Assembly (NCBI GenBank): GCA_023459335.1
Contig: JAEWUO010000030.1
Location: forward strand, 14,941 to 78,940
Reading direction: 5' to 3'
DNA length: 64,000 nt
Source of the DNA: Bacillota bacterium
GTDB taxonomy: Bacteria; Bacillota; Clostridia; Christensenellales; CAG-138
A program made the translations under genes and the position numbers. The notes below the pieces were generated by a model. That model did not search any database. It was not told where the DNA came from and worked only from the letters and a program-made list of their open reading frames with translations. Of the stretch, positions 33,716-42,134 are shown in pieces. The stretch's first letter is position 1; every line of letters starts with the position of its first letter.

Positions 33716-35551
33716 ATGAGCAAGTATGATATTTTTCTGTCCTATCGCCGCTCCGGCGGCGAGTATACCGCAAAGATCATCAAAGACCGTCTGGAAGATA
33801 TGGGGTATCGGGTATTCTTTGATGTCGAGTCCCTGCGCTCCGGAGATTTCAATACCGCTTTGTATTCCGTCATTGAGGAATGCTCCGACTTTTTACTTGT
33901 GCTTTCCCCCGGAAGCCTGGATCGAACCGATCATGATGACGATTGGGTCAGGTTGGAAGTTGCGCACGCGCTTAAGAATCATCTAAACGTCATCCCGGTT
34001 ATGCTCCGCGGTTTTTCGTTTCCAGAAGCGCTGCCCGCGGACATCGATCCGATTCGTTACAAAAACGGGATTGAGGCGAATTCGGAATTTTTCGATGCTT
34101 TTGTAAATCGTTTAGTTCGGTCCTTCTTGTCTTCCAAACCCAAACCCATCAAACGCATTACTCAAAATATCATCTTTCGCAGAACATGGCCTGTTTTTCT
34201 GTCGCTGCTGGCGTTGGCCGTCGTCGCCGCCGGTGTTTTCTGGTTCATGCAAACCAAAAACAGCGAGTTCCCGTTCACGCGCGCCGAGAAAAATCTCACG
34301 AGTGAAGTATTGATTTATACGGGAGAAAACCTGGCCGCCGCAAATACCATATCCTATGAAATTGACCGCTCGTTCGACAGTGTAGAAAACTATATGCTGA
34401 ATCGCGATGCGCTCTCGCTGCAGCAAGCGCATGAAACTATTTACTCTGCATATCACAATATTGATAAAACAGATATAACCGGACTTGCATTGAGCGACAC
34501 GCTTGCGAACAACCTGCTGAAAACGAAGCTGGAAGTTGCGGACTTACGAGGCCTCAACGACTATATCAGCCAAATGAAAAGCGATTTGCTCGGTCAGCTG
34601 ATCTATGTGGCCTATTACATCGATCCCGATCATGCTTTAACGGATGCTGCGAAAACACAGTTGATCAATCTGGAGCGGTCATTCGCGACAAACTATATTG
34701 ATTTTCTGGTTCCTTATACCTTTGGTATCCTTCAGCCGATCGGCAGTTCTTATCTGAAAGAGTTTAAAACCACCCTGATCCCTCAATATACAAACCTCCC
34801 TTTTGCCGATACGGCATGGCAAACGGAAACCGATGAAATCAATATGCTGCTGACAAGCAATCTCACGCAGTCGCAAAGCATCGTCAACGAAATGATCTCC
34901 ATTACCGGCGAAACGAATCAAAACCTGGCGGAAGAGGGCTCCGAGATGATTCAAGCCGCCGTTAAAGCCGGATTCAGCCAGGATGAAGCCGAATCCGCCG
35001 TCGCTTCCCTGCTGGCGTCGGGAAGTAATCTTGCCTCTCTGCAGGGAGAGGTTTCTGCGCTTGATATGGAACTGGGTAATAAGAAAGCGGAACTCGCTGA
35101 GAAGTTCGCGCCGCTGGAATCGGATGATCCCGGTATCATTTGGTCGAAAATGCTCCGTTTTCTGACGTTGGATATGCCGGACAACGCGATTGCATGCGCC
35201 GGCGCGTATCTGGAAAAGGTGCAGGCAACCGATGAGAATGCATCCGTCTATATCCCGTGCGTCGTTCAGTTCATCAAACAGAAAGACGTAACCGGTTATA
35301 CTTACGGACTGGTTGCGCTGGCATATCATCCGGATTATCCGAACAACACTGTGTATAAAATCGGCGATATCCTGGTTGCCATCAACGGCGCTCCCTGCCG
35401 CGTTGTCTCCGATATACAGGCTCACTTGAAGGATTCGGAAAACATCGCTACGATACTTCGTTTCAATGAAGATGGAACATATACGGTGTTCGATTCGCCT
35501 GTTGAGACAGATCAAAACAAGGTGCTTTTTTATAACCTGAGCGAAGAATAA
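33716..35551 (+). CDS. TIR-domain membrane protein with C-terminal PDZ-like domain
   Basis: A 611-residue protein. Residues 2-135 are a TIR domain (YDIFLSYRRSGGE, FFDVESLRSGDF, LVLSPGSLD, DDWVRLEVAHAL with Glu81 at the place of the NADase Glu). One transmembrane helix spans about 156-178. The outer part (about 185-520) is helical and of unknown fold, rich in Asn/Gln/Thr. Residues 527-595 look like a PDZ domain (GLVALAYHPD, KIGDILVAINGAPC). TIR inside and PDZ outside suggests a sensor that reports on secreted or envelope proteins. Start at ATG 33716, seven bases after AAGGGG; a longer frame upstream covers the leader. More A+T-rich than neighbours. Bacterial TIR NADases act in phage defence; role here is inferred. 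Confidence 0.82.
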   Translation: MSKYDIFLSYRRSGGEYTAKIIKDRLEDMGYRVFFDVESLRSGDFNTALYSVIEECSDFLLVLSPGSLDRTDHDDDWVRLEVAHALKNHLNVIPVMLRGFSFPEALPADIDPIRYKNGIEANSEFFDAFVNRLVRSFLSSKPKPIKRITQNIIFRRTWPVFLSLLALAVVAAGVFWFMQTKNSEFPFTRAEKNLTSEVLIYTGENLAAANTISYEIDRSFDSVENYMLNRDALSLQQAHETIYSAYHNIDKTDITGLALSDTLANNLLKTKLEVADLRGLNDYISQMKSDLLGQLIYVAYYIDPDHALTDAAKTQLINLERSFATNYIDFLVPYTFGILQPIGSSYLKEFKTTLIPQYTNLPFADTAWQTETDEINMLLTSNLTQSQSIVNEMISITGETNQNLAEEGSEMIQAAVKAGFSQDEAESAVASLLASGSNLASLQGEVSALDMELGNKKAELAEKFAPLESDDPGIIWSKMLRFLTLDMPDNAIACAGAYLEKVQATDENASVYIPCVVQFIKQKDVTGYTYGLVALAYHPDYPNNTVYKIGDILVAINGAPCRVVSDIQAHLKDSENIATILRFNEDGTYTVFDSPVETDQNKVLFYNLSEE

Positions 35552-35566
35552 GCGTTTGAAGTATTC

Positions 35567-35602
35567 GGCCGGTCTGCAACCGATCGCAGACCGGCCTTTT
35601 TT
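35567..35602 (+). terminator. Terminator of the TIR gene
   Basis: GGCCGGTCTGC pairs with GCAGACCGGCC, followed by TTTTTT. Confidence 0.93.
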
Positions 35603-35827
35603 ATTATGAACGGGAGATTCGCCGCTGCGTATTCTGTCCTGTTTCTCCTGTCCCATCGAATCCAGCCGATGCGATTCGGAACGGATTTCCGTTCGGCGGG
35701 CATATGAACTTTATATGCGTGCTGTTCATCCATATCCATTTATGATATGATACGAGAAAATTGCACTCTGCAATTTATTCTCGAACGGCAGACGCGTTGA
35801 AAGAGGATATTTCGTCGCGCGGCTCGT
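35603..35827. other. Intergenic stretch upstream of rex
   Basis: No reading frame recognised. A hairpin CGAGAA..ATTGCA / TGCAAT..TTCTCG spans 35753-35783 in an A+T-rich setting; its role is unknown and no T-run follows. Confidence 0.45.
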
Positions 35828-35871
35828 TTGACAAAAGCTTTGTAACAGTATTATAATATCGATATTGTAAT
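35828..35871 (+). promoter_or_regulatory. Promoter and palindromic operator of rex
   Basis: TTGACA (35828-35833) and TATAAT (35852-35857) are separated by 18 bases. Overlapping the -10 is the 20-bp near-perfect palindrome TTATAATATC/GATATTGTAA (35851-35870; one mismatched pair). TTGTAA at 35840 and TTATAA form another loose inverted pair similar to Rex half-sites. This suggests autorepression by Rex under low NADH/NAD+. Confidence 0.7.
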
Positions 35872-35883
35872 CGGAGGTATGCC

Positions 35884-36543
35884 ATGGATAAAGAAACCCC
35901 CGTCTCCATTTCTAAACAAGCGCTGCAGCGTATGCCGTATTATCTCCAGGCGCTCCGCGCCGCGCGCGATTCCGGCGCCGAAATTATATCCGCCCCTACG
36001 GTCGCGGCCCAGCTCGGCCTCAACGAGGTTCAGGTCCGTAAGGACTTCGCCTCGGTCAGCGACACCGCGGGCAAACCAAAAACGGGGTTCCAGACCTGCG
36101 AGCTCATCGCGTCCATTGAGCGTACGCTCGGTTATGACAATTCCAACGAAGCGGTCCTTGTCGGCGCGGGCAGCCTCGGGCGCGCGCTTTTATCCTATCG
36201 CGGTTTCGAAGCATACGGGCTTAGCATCGTCACCGCGTTCGATGTCGATCCCAACCTCACCGGCGGTGAAATCTCCGGCAAGCAGGTGCTGCCGATGAAT
36301 AAACTTTCGGGCGTCTGCCACACGATGAATATCCACATCGGCATCATCACCGTTCCCGCTTCTCAGGCGCAGGGCGTCTGCGACGCGCTCGTCGACAGCG
36401 GCGTTCTTGCAATCTGGAACTTCGCGCCGGTACATCTGAATACCCCCGCTGGTATCCTCGTGCAAAACGAAAACATGGCTACCTCGCTCGCGCTTCTGTC
36501 GAAGCACCTCTCCGAACGGCTGGGAGCCCGGCGTCCGGAGTGA
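35884..36543 (+). CDS. rex: Redox-sensing transcriptional repressor Rex
   Basis: Senses NADH/NAD+ and represses fermentation and respiratory genes. A 219-residue protein with N-terminal winged helix (ISKQALQRMPYYLQALRAA, LGLNEVQVRKDFASVS) and a C-terminal Rossmann domain whose dinucleotide loop reads VLVGAGSLGRALLSY, followed by the domain-swapped C-terminal helix (NMATSLALLSKHLSERL). Start behind GGAGG. Own promoter and terminator. Confidence 0.96.
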   Translation: MDKETPVSISKQALQRMPYYLQALRAARDSGAEIISAPTVAAQLGLNEVQVRKDFASVSDTAGKPKTGFQTCELIASIERTLGYDNSNEAVLVGAGSLGRALLSYRGFEAYGLSIVTAFDVDPNLTGGEISGKQVLPMNKLSGVCHTMNIHIGIITVPASQAQGVCDALVDSGVLAIWNFAPVHLNTPAGILVQNENMATSLALLSKHLSERLGARRPE

Positions 36544-36560
36544 TCTCGCATCCTGAATCG

Positions 36561-36584
36561 GCGCCCCGCAGGGGGCGCTTTTTT
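36561..36584 (+). terminator. Terminator of rex
   Basis: GCGCCCC pairs with GGGGCGC around a short loop, followed by TTTTTT. Confidence 0.85.
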
Positions 36585-36682
36585 ATTTCTCCTGTCTGGA
36601 ATCGTCGTGCGGGCAAATCTCTGTCGCGTGTAAAACATACCAAACATTCGTTATTAATATATCGATAATAATCCGTTCCACG

Positions 36683-36710
36683 CGCGTTTTCCCTGAAAAC
36701 GCGATTTTTA
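36683..36710. other. Hairpin upstream of the tail-tip genes
   Basis: CGCGTTTTC pairs perfectly with GAAAACGCG across three bases and is followed by ATTTTTA. It looks like a terminator but no gene ends nearby on the plus strand after the rex terminator; it may close a short leader or be a relic of an insertion boundary. Confidence 0.5.
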
Positions 36711-36825
36711 TGTGCTTATCGATTATTAAAATTCTGTCCGTTAAAATTACGATAATTCTCTTCGCGCTTTTGGCCGGATAATCATTTCGGATACCCCGAA
36801 ACATCCTTTGCGCAAGGAGGAACAC

Positions 36826-37752
36826 ATGCAAACGAAAGATTATTCGATTACTCTTGACATGATGCGGACGCTGCCGTTTCGGCCGTTCGAAGTCGTCGAG
36901 GGCGACACCGGAAACATCCTGCACGTTACTCTGCTCAATAACGGCGATCCGATGGAACTGGACGGCTGTTCTATCCATATCGCGTTCGCTTCCAGCAACG
37001 GGTTCGCCATGCAGGACGAAACAAGCGGCATCGCAAAAACAGCGGAGTCTGGCACGTTCGACGTCGCGCTGCTGCCGACGGCTTACGGCGCGGGAAACGT
37101 GAGCGCGGACGTACAGGTCTACAGCGGAGAAAACAGCCGGACACTGGTGACCAGCACGCGGTTCGATTTTCGCTGCCGCAAGTCGCTCATCAGCGGAGAC
37201 ATCATCCGCGCGAACGCGGCTTATCCCCCGCTCGTCGAAGCGGCGCGCGTCGCGAACGAAGCGGCGGCGTTTGCGCTCGCAGCCGCGGCGCGCATCGACA
37301 CCGACATCGGTGAATTGAACGTACAGGCCGACTGGGACGAGACGGACGACACGCTGGACGCGTATATCCGCAACAAACCGACGATTCCCGTTGTGGAAGG
37401 CAACGTCGGCGCGCCGCTCACGCACGCCGTGCGCCACGCTTCCGGAGGCGCGGACGCGCTGTCTCCCGCCGCCCTTCTCGCGGCGGGAAAATCCGCGTTG
37501 CAAACGGCTACGCTGTATGCGGCGAGCTGGTCTGATGACGCGTATGCGCTCTCCGTCTCCGGCGTCGCCGCCAATTCCGCGGTGGAGCTTCTGCCGGGGC
37601 TTGACATTACGGAGGATCAGCTCGACGCGCTGCAGAGCGCGAATCTTCAGGACGGCGGGCAGAGCGCCGGCAGCATCACGCTGAAGGCGTTTGGCGATAT
37701 TCCGTCGATCGATCTGCCCGTCCGCCTGATCGTGAGGGGGGATTTATATTGA
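36826..37752 (+). CDS. Phage baseplate upper protein (BppU)-like tail protein
   Basis: A 308-residue protein. The N-terminal part (about 1-125) resembles BppU domains of lactococcal phage baseplates: repeated beta segments such as HVTLLNNGDPMELDGCSIHI and FDVALLPTAYGAGNVSADVQ. The middle has fibre-type motifs WDETDDTLDAYIRNKP and THAVRHASGGADALSP, both common in tail fibres and receptor-binding proteins. Start behind AAGGAGG at ATG 36826. The stop overlaps the next start (TTGA). No capsid, portal, tape-measure or integrase gene is nearby, so this is an isolated cassette or remnant. Confidence 0.75.
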   Translation: MQTKDYSITLDMMRTLPFRPFEVVEGDTGNILHVTLLNNGDPMELDGCSIHIAFASSNGFAMQDETSGIAKTAESGTFDVALLPTAYGAGNVSADVQVYSGENSRTLVTSTRFDFRCRKSLISGDIIRANAAYPPLVEAARVANEAAAFALAAAARIDTDIGELNVQADWDETDDTLDAYIRNKPTIPVVEGNVGAPLTHAVRHASGGADALSPAALLAAGKSALQTATLYAASWSDDAYALSVSGVAANSAVELLPGLDITEDQLDALQSANLQDGGQSAGSITLKAFGDIPSIDLPVRLIVRGDLY

Positions 37753-38573
37753 GCATTCGGGATTTGTCGTATTACGGCATGTTCGCGCGGACACAAAAGA
37801 CGAAGTTCTGGTGGCGGATGCGGCGCGTTCTCTTCGCGCTCTCGGCGATGCTTTTTCTCTGTCCCGTCATCATGCGTACAGGCGGCGGCGTAAACAAAAA
37901 CAAACTGCCCGCGTTCACCTACACGGGCACGTATTCGCTCATCGATGACGGCGATGGTAACCGCCGCGTCAAGTTTCTGACCAGCGGAACGCTGACGCTT
38001 GCGAAAGACGTTGCGATCGACGTATTTATCGTCGGTTCCGGCGGGGGAACGACTGCAAATACGAATTACTCGTCCGGTGCAGGGGGCGGCTATACCCGTA
38101 CGGTAAGCAGCGTATACTTGCTGGCCGGCGTGGGGTATCCCATCGTTGTCGGAGCCGGCGGAGCGGTCGACAGCAACGGAAATTCATCCAGCGCATTCAG
38201 TTACACGGCAAACGGCGGTTACGCGGGAAAATCAGGAACCGGCATCCAATATGGCGGAGACGGCGGCAGCGGCGGTGCGGGAAGCCCGAACACCGGCATC
38301 GCAGGCGGATCGGACGGTTCGGACGCTGCAGGAACCTTTCCAGGAATTGGGCAAAGAACAACGACGCGCGAGTTTGCGGAGCCTGCCGGAGATTTGTACG
38401 CGGGCGGCGGAGGATCATATGCCTCCTATGGCGGAGACGGCGGCGGCGGAGATGGCCGCGGGGTTGCGTCAAGCAAACATACTGGCGTCGCAAACACAGG
38501 CGGAGGCGCGGGGGCCGGGGCTTATACCGGCGGGAGCGGCATCGTCATCATTCGCAACCATCGCGCAGCGTAA
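37749..38573 (+). CDS. Glycine-rich tail-tip / adhesin-like protein
   Basis: A 274-residue protein with a basic N-terminus and hydrophobic helix at about 27-43 (VLFALSAMLFLCPVIM), then a beta domain (FTYTGTYSLIDDGDGNRRVK, LTSGTLTL) and a long Gly/Ser-rich region (about 100-265), ending in GGSGIVIIRNH. The beta part with following Gly-rich loops is known from clostridial phage receptor-binding proteins. The hydrophobic N-terminal helix is unusual for a virion protein and might anchor it in a membrane. TTG start overlapping the previous stop. Confidence 0.65.
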   Translation: MSIRDLSYYGMFARTQKTKFWWRMRRVLFALSAMLFLCPVIMRTGGGVNKNKLPAFTYTGTYSLIDDGDGNRRVKFLTSGTLTLAKDVAIDVFIVGSGGGTTANTNYSSGAGGGYTRTVSSVYLLAGVGYPIVVGAGGAVDSNGNSSSAFSYTANGGYAGKSGTGIQYGGDGGSGGAGSPNTGIAGGSDGSDAAGTFPGIGQRTTTREFAEPAGDLYAGGGGSYASYGGDGGGGDGRGVASSKHTGVANTGGGAGAGAYTGGSGIVIIRNHRAA

Positions 38574-38586
38574 GGAGGCGAAAATT

Positions 38587-38811
38587 ATGAACTATGCGAT
38601 CATTCAAAACGGTTTGGTCGTCAACGTCATCGTCGGTCCGCTCCCGGTCGGGATGGAAGGCGTCGCGCTCGGCGACAGGCCGGTAGCCATTGGGGATATC
38701 TATGACGGAGGCGTATTCCTCCGAGACGGAGTCGTCTTGCTGACCGGCGAGGAAAGGATCCGCGCACTGGAAGCGGAGATTCTTGCTCTTCAGCAGCAGC
38801 TTGAATCCTAA
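38587..38811 (+). CDS. Small tail-module protein with C-terminal coiled coil
   Basis: A 74-residue protein (MNYAIIQNGLVVNVIVG, later GDIYDGGVFLRDG) ending in a leucine-heptad stretch (IRALEAEILALQQQLES). Small proteins of this kind often follow tail fibre genes in phage of Firmicutes. The ATG at 38587 is preceded by AAGGAGG; the upstream part of the frame lies inside the Gly-rich gene and is not coding. Function unknown. Confidence 0.7.
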   Translation: MNYAIIQNGLVVNVIVGPLPVGMEGVALGDRPVAIGDIYDGGVFLRDGVVLLTGEERIRALEAEILALQQQLES

Positions 38812-38825
38812 AAAGCGTAAACCAA

Positions 38826-38852
38826 GAGGACGGCGGATCATCCGCCGTCCTC
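38826..38852. terminator. Strong hairpin after the tail-tip module
   Basis: GAGGACGGCGGA pairs perfectly with TCCGCCGTCCTC across three bases. No T-run follows on the plus strand, so it is either an atypical terminator or an RNA-stabilising hairpin between convergent genes. Confidence 0.6.
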
Positions 38853-38898
38853 GCAGTATGAGAAATGGAGCATTTGGCTTTTCGGAATCGACTAAAAA

Positions 38899-40203
38899 TC
38901 AGTCACACGTGTCATCGAATTCGTAGTCCTTGCCTGGCAGAATGGCATTGACGACAATGCCTACGATGGCTGCCGTGGCCAGACCGGAGAAGTTCAAGGT
39001 ACCGATCTTCACGGTGCCCCAGATCAGTTGGGCCGAGTTGGACCCCATCGCCGAGCTGGTTTGAATTCCCAAGCCAGTTACAAGAATGAGCGCTGCAACA
39101 AGGACGTTCCGCATGTTCTTGAAGTCCACCTTGTTTTCAACAATAGTGCGGACGCCGGTTGCCGTAATCATGCCGTAAAGGACGATGGAAATACCGCCGA
39201 TGATGGCTGCAGGGATCGTGTTGACAAACGCCTCGAAAATGCTGACGAACGAAAAGATGATCGCAAAGCAAGCTGCAATGAACATCACTTTCGGGTCATA
39301 CACCCTCGTGAGGGCGACCACGCCGGTGTTCTCGGAGTAGGTCGTGTTTGCCGGGCCGCCCAGCGCGCCGGCGATCGACGTGCCGATGCCGTCGCCGATG
39401 AGCGTACGGGTCAGGCCGGGATCGGCGATGAAGTTCTTGCCGCAGGTCGCACCAATCGCGCAGATATCGCCAATGTGCTCAACCAACGCGGCAATTGCAA
39501 CAACGATGAAGGTCAGCATTGTGCTGAAGTCGAATTTCGGAAGGAAGAACGGCGGGATCGCAACGATATCGGAAATTCCCGAAACCTTCAAACCGGAAAA
39601 ATCAACCCATGCCGGACCAAACGCCGTCACGATGCAGGCAACGATGTAGGCGCCGAAAATACCGATGAGGACCGGCAGGATCTTGATCATGCCTTTGCCC
39701 CAGATATTCACGGCGATCACGATGATGATCGTCAGGATTGCAAGCCACCAGTTATTGGACGCCTGGTTGAATGCAAAGTACGCCAGGCTGAGACCAATCA
39801 GCATGATGATCGGGCCGGTGACGACGGGCGGGAAGAGCCGCATGATACGCTTTGCGCCAAAGATTGCGAAGAGGAGCGCAAAAATCACATAGGTCAAGCC
39901 CGCGGAAACGATGCCGCCTGTCGCATACGGCATGCCGAGCGTGCCGGCAGCCCCAAGGATTGCGCCAATGAACGCAAACGAGGAACCCAGGAAAACAGGG
40001 ACCTTTCTCTTCGTGATGAAGAAAAACCAGATGGTTGCAATACCAGCGCAGAACAGGGTGACAGAAATGGACATCCCACAAATGATAGGAACAAGAACAG
40101 TGGCTCCAAACATTGCAAATACGTGCTGGAGGCCCAGAACGACCATTTTGCCGGTTCCGAGCTCTTTAAAGCCATCGTAAATGCCTTCGACTTTCTTCTC
40201 CAT
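38899..40203 (-). CDS. NCS2-family uracil/xanthine permease
   Basis: A 434-residue nucleobase transporter with about 13 hydrophobic segments. Family marks: LGLQHVFAMFGATVLVP at the N-terminus, the substrate motif VEHIGDICAIGATCGKNF and the TTYSENTGVVALTRVYDP motif. The UraA-like GLQHVFAMFGAT and the TTYSEN motif favour uracil (and relatives) over urate. Start at ATG 40203 behind AGGAGG; the longer frame upstream is leader. Last gene of the minus-strand catabolic cluster, with a promoter of its own probable at 40319-40346. Codon use is less GC-rich than neighbours. Confidence 0.92.
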   Translation of the reverse strand: MEKKVEGIYDGFKELGTGKMVVLGLQHVFAMFGATVLVPIICGMSISVTLFCAGIATIWFFFITKRKVPVFLGSSFAFIGAILGAAGTLGMPYATGGIVSAGLTYVIFALLFAIFGAKRIMRLFPPVVTGPIIMLIGLSLAYFAFNQASNNWWLAILTIIIVIAVNIWGKGMIKILPVLIGIFGAYIVACIVTAFGPAWVDFSGLKVSGISDIVAIPPFFLPKFDFSTMLTFIVVAIAALVEHIGDICAIGATCGKNFIADPGLTRTLIGDGIGTSIAGALGGPANTTYSENTGVVALTRVYDPKVMFIAACFAIIFSFVSIFEAFVNTIPAAIIGGISIVLYGMITATGVRTIVENKVDFKNMRNVLVAALILVTGLGIQTSSAMGSNSAQLIWGTVKIGTLNFSGLATAAIVGIVVNAILPGKDYEFDDTCD

Positions 40204-40644
40204 TGAATTACCTCCTAATGTTTTTAGATAATTAGGTCTCCATTTCTCTGTATTATCAAGAGCGGTGAGCTCCATGATAAACGGACATAACAGCAAGAAA
40301 TTTGCTTGTTAATCAACATTATTACATATACTCGTTAATTAATCAATCGTTTTGCGTTTCTATGCGCATACGCAGCTGCATCATCTTTGCACATGAAAAC
40401 AGAACACGCAAATATTCCTACGGGTTATCAAGGTAATGTGTCCGATGAATCCTGCCTGTTGCATGCCGCCCGGCTTCGCGGCGCTATCCCGCCTATCTTA
40501 CAACAGCCCGGCGGACGGTTCAAGCATTTTTCGTGCGATTTATAATTGTAAAACGATGTTTTCGCGGTTCACGCGGTCCGACATTTTGCCTGAATGTACC
40601 CCGGCCCCCTTCCGGTCCTGATACGGAAGAAACCCCGCCGGAGG
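40204..40644. other. Intergenic region upstream of the permease gene
   Basis: 441 bases without a credible gene. On the minus strand TTGATT (40346-40341) and TAATAA (40324-40319) are separated by 16 bases, a plausible permease promoter. A palindrome ATGCGCAT lies near 40359-40366 and a TTTGCGT/ACGCAAA inverted pair brackets it. The leader was checked for purine-riboswitch and PyrR-type motifs and none was recognised. Confidence 0.5.
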
Positions 40645-41187
40645 TCAAACGGCAATGCTGGCCGCGCAGTTACGGGATACGATGGAAGGTAGCGTTACGT
40701 TACGGATATGAGCTTGTTTCTGCAGATAATAGTGAAAATAGTCCAGTTCTTTTTGGGAAAACAGCTGTAAAGGATTGTTGATGATAGAAAGATACGTGTT
40801 AAGGGCTTCAAATAACTGATTGGTAATCGCGTTGTATTTGTCTTTGGCAAAACTACCGTTGCTCGCGTGGGATTGTATTTCATCACGCAGGAAGAACAAT
40901 TCGCGAACCTTGGAAAGCGCGCTGTCGTCCGCCGGTTTTGCCATGATTTCCCGAATCGCTTCGGGCTGTTCCTCAGGCGGACAGACCCGGATCAGATCGC
41001 CGTCCATCCTCTGAAAGTTGAGCGAGGCTTTGCAGTCCACGCCGCTGAGCATTTGATCCGCCAGTTCGCAGTAGCACTGTGCAAAACGGTCGCAAAGCGG
41101 AAACAGCCTCTTCTTTTTCAGGTAAGAAACGCCGTAAAACGCAGCGGCGACAAGCACAACGAGCAGCATCGCGAGATATTGCTCCAT
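40645..41187 (-). CDS. Membrane-anchored protein of unknown function
   Basis: A 180-residue protein with one N-terminal hydrophobic helix (about 5-22, ending YLKKKRLF) and a mostly helical charged domain (LCDRFAQCYCELADQML, LRVCPPEEQPEAIREIM-like stretch, YNAITNQLFEALNTYLSIINN). I do not recognise the family. It follows the cyclase gene in the same direction after a 77-base gap that holds a stable hairpin, so it may be expressed at a lower level from the cluster promoter. Confidence 0.62.
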   Translation of the reverse strand: MEQYLAMLLVVLVAAAFYGVSYLKKKRLFPLCDRFAQCYCELADQMLSGVDCKASLNFQRMDGDLIRVCPPEEQPEAIREIMAKPADDSALSKVRELFFLRDEIQSHASNGSFAKDKYNAITNQLFEALNTYLSIINNPLQLFSQKELDYFHYYLQKQAHIRNVTLPSIVSRNCAASIAV

Positions 41188-41214
41188 CCGACCGCCCCTT
41201 TCAAAGTGAAGTAG

Positions 41215-41250
41215 GGCGCGACCGGGTGGAATCGCCGTACCGGTCGCGCC
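41215..41250 (-). terminator. Hairpin between the cyclase gene and the membrane-anchored protein gene
   Basis: GGCGCGACCGG pairs perfectly with CCGGTCGCGCC (loop of 14 bases). On the minus strand it is followed by CTACTTCACTTT, a weak T-tract, so it may be a partial terminator inside the cluster. Confidence 0.55.
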
Positions 41251-41264
41251 AATGCCTTGGCTAA

Positions 41265-42065
41265 TTATACACCTTCAAAGCCGTCAAACGCAACGATACG
41301 CGAAATGCAGCTTTCGCCTTCCACCAGCTTCCAGGGAAAGATGCCGATGACGCAGCGTTTATTGGAAAGTTTTTCGATCTCTCCGCCGACGCATTCCGCA
41401 TGGATCGCTTCGTAGGGCTTGCAGAAAAGCTCGATATGCATGGCCTGATAATGCTCCGGCCACGGATACACTTCGTCGAGCGTCTTGCCGTATTTCTTCT
41501 GGAAGATTTCGTCGCACTTCTTGGCTTCCATCGGCTCCCAGTCGCGGATCTTCGTGTTCATCGGATGGTCCGCGCTTCCACAGTCGACGCCGAGCCAACT
41601 GAGTTTCTTATCGCGCACCCACTGGATAAAGTCCAGGGACGGGCCGGGATGACGCAGCATGTAACGGCGCTCGTCCGCCTTCGGGCTGTCCCAGCCGTAA
41701 ATATGATAGCCGGTGTTGATGATGAGCACGTCGCCTTCTTTGACTTTGACGCGCTTTTCGATGTCCTGCGGCGTGTAAATGCCGAAATCCTCCGCCTGGT
41801 CGCTCAGATCGACCACAACGCCGGGATGGCAGAGCTTCGTCAGCTCCAATGACGCGATATCGCGCCCGGCGGTATCGAAATGCATCGGGCCGTCTAGGTG
41901 CGTGCCTACGTGGTTAGAATGCGTCATCAGCTGTCCGTTCGCGCCGTTCGGGGTCAGGCGTTTGAAAAACTTCATCTGCAGCGGCTCATAGGTCGGCCAT
42001 GCGGGCGTGCAGATGCCAATCGGGATCGTGAGATCGTACATCTTGATATCGGACCATTTCGTCAT
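41265..42065 (-). CDS. Cyclase-family metal-dependent hydrolase (kynurenine formamidase/isatin hydrolase type)
   Basis: A 266-residue hydrolase of the Cyclase family that opens amides or cyclic amides with a bound divalent metal. The metal motif is NHVGTHLDGPMHF (HxGTHxDxPxH pattern), with DLTIPI at the N-terminus, a second metal/catalytic region at LIINTGYHIYG and WLGVDCGSADHP, and HAECVGGEIEKL near the C-terminus. Start at ATG 42065 behind GGAGG. It lies directly downstream of the FdrA/DUF1116 genes; a role in opening a ring or a carbamoyl/formamide bond in the same pathway is inferred. Confidence 0.85.
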   Translation of the reverse strand: MTKWSDIKMYDLTIPIGICTPAWPTYEPLQMKFFKRLTPNGANGQLMTHSNHVGTHLDGPMHFDTAGRDIASLELTKLCHPGVVVDLSDQAEDFGIYTPQDIEKRVKVKEGDVLIINTGYHIYGWDSPKADERRYMLRHPGPSLDFIQWVRDKKLSWLGVDCGSADHPMNTKIRDWEPMEAKKCDEIFQKKYGKTLDEVYPWPEHYQAMHIELFCKPYEAIHAECVGGEIEKLSNKRCVIGIFPWKLVEGESCISRIVAFDGFEGV

Positions 42066-42134
42066 ATTGCTTGCCTCCTGATATTCATAGTGTTCGTTGT
42101 TTATCTCTCCCAAATCGGGAGTCGGCGGGTCGAG

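Noticed and set aside
36544..38900. Complete prophage
   Set aside because: Only three tail-tip type genes are present; no integrase, terminase, capsid or lysis gene.
40204..40440. Purine riboswitch or PyrR leader before the nucleobase permease
   Set aside because: None of the conserved core sequences was found on the minus strand.
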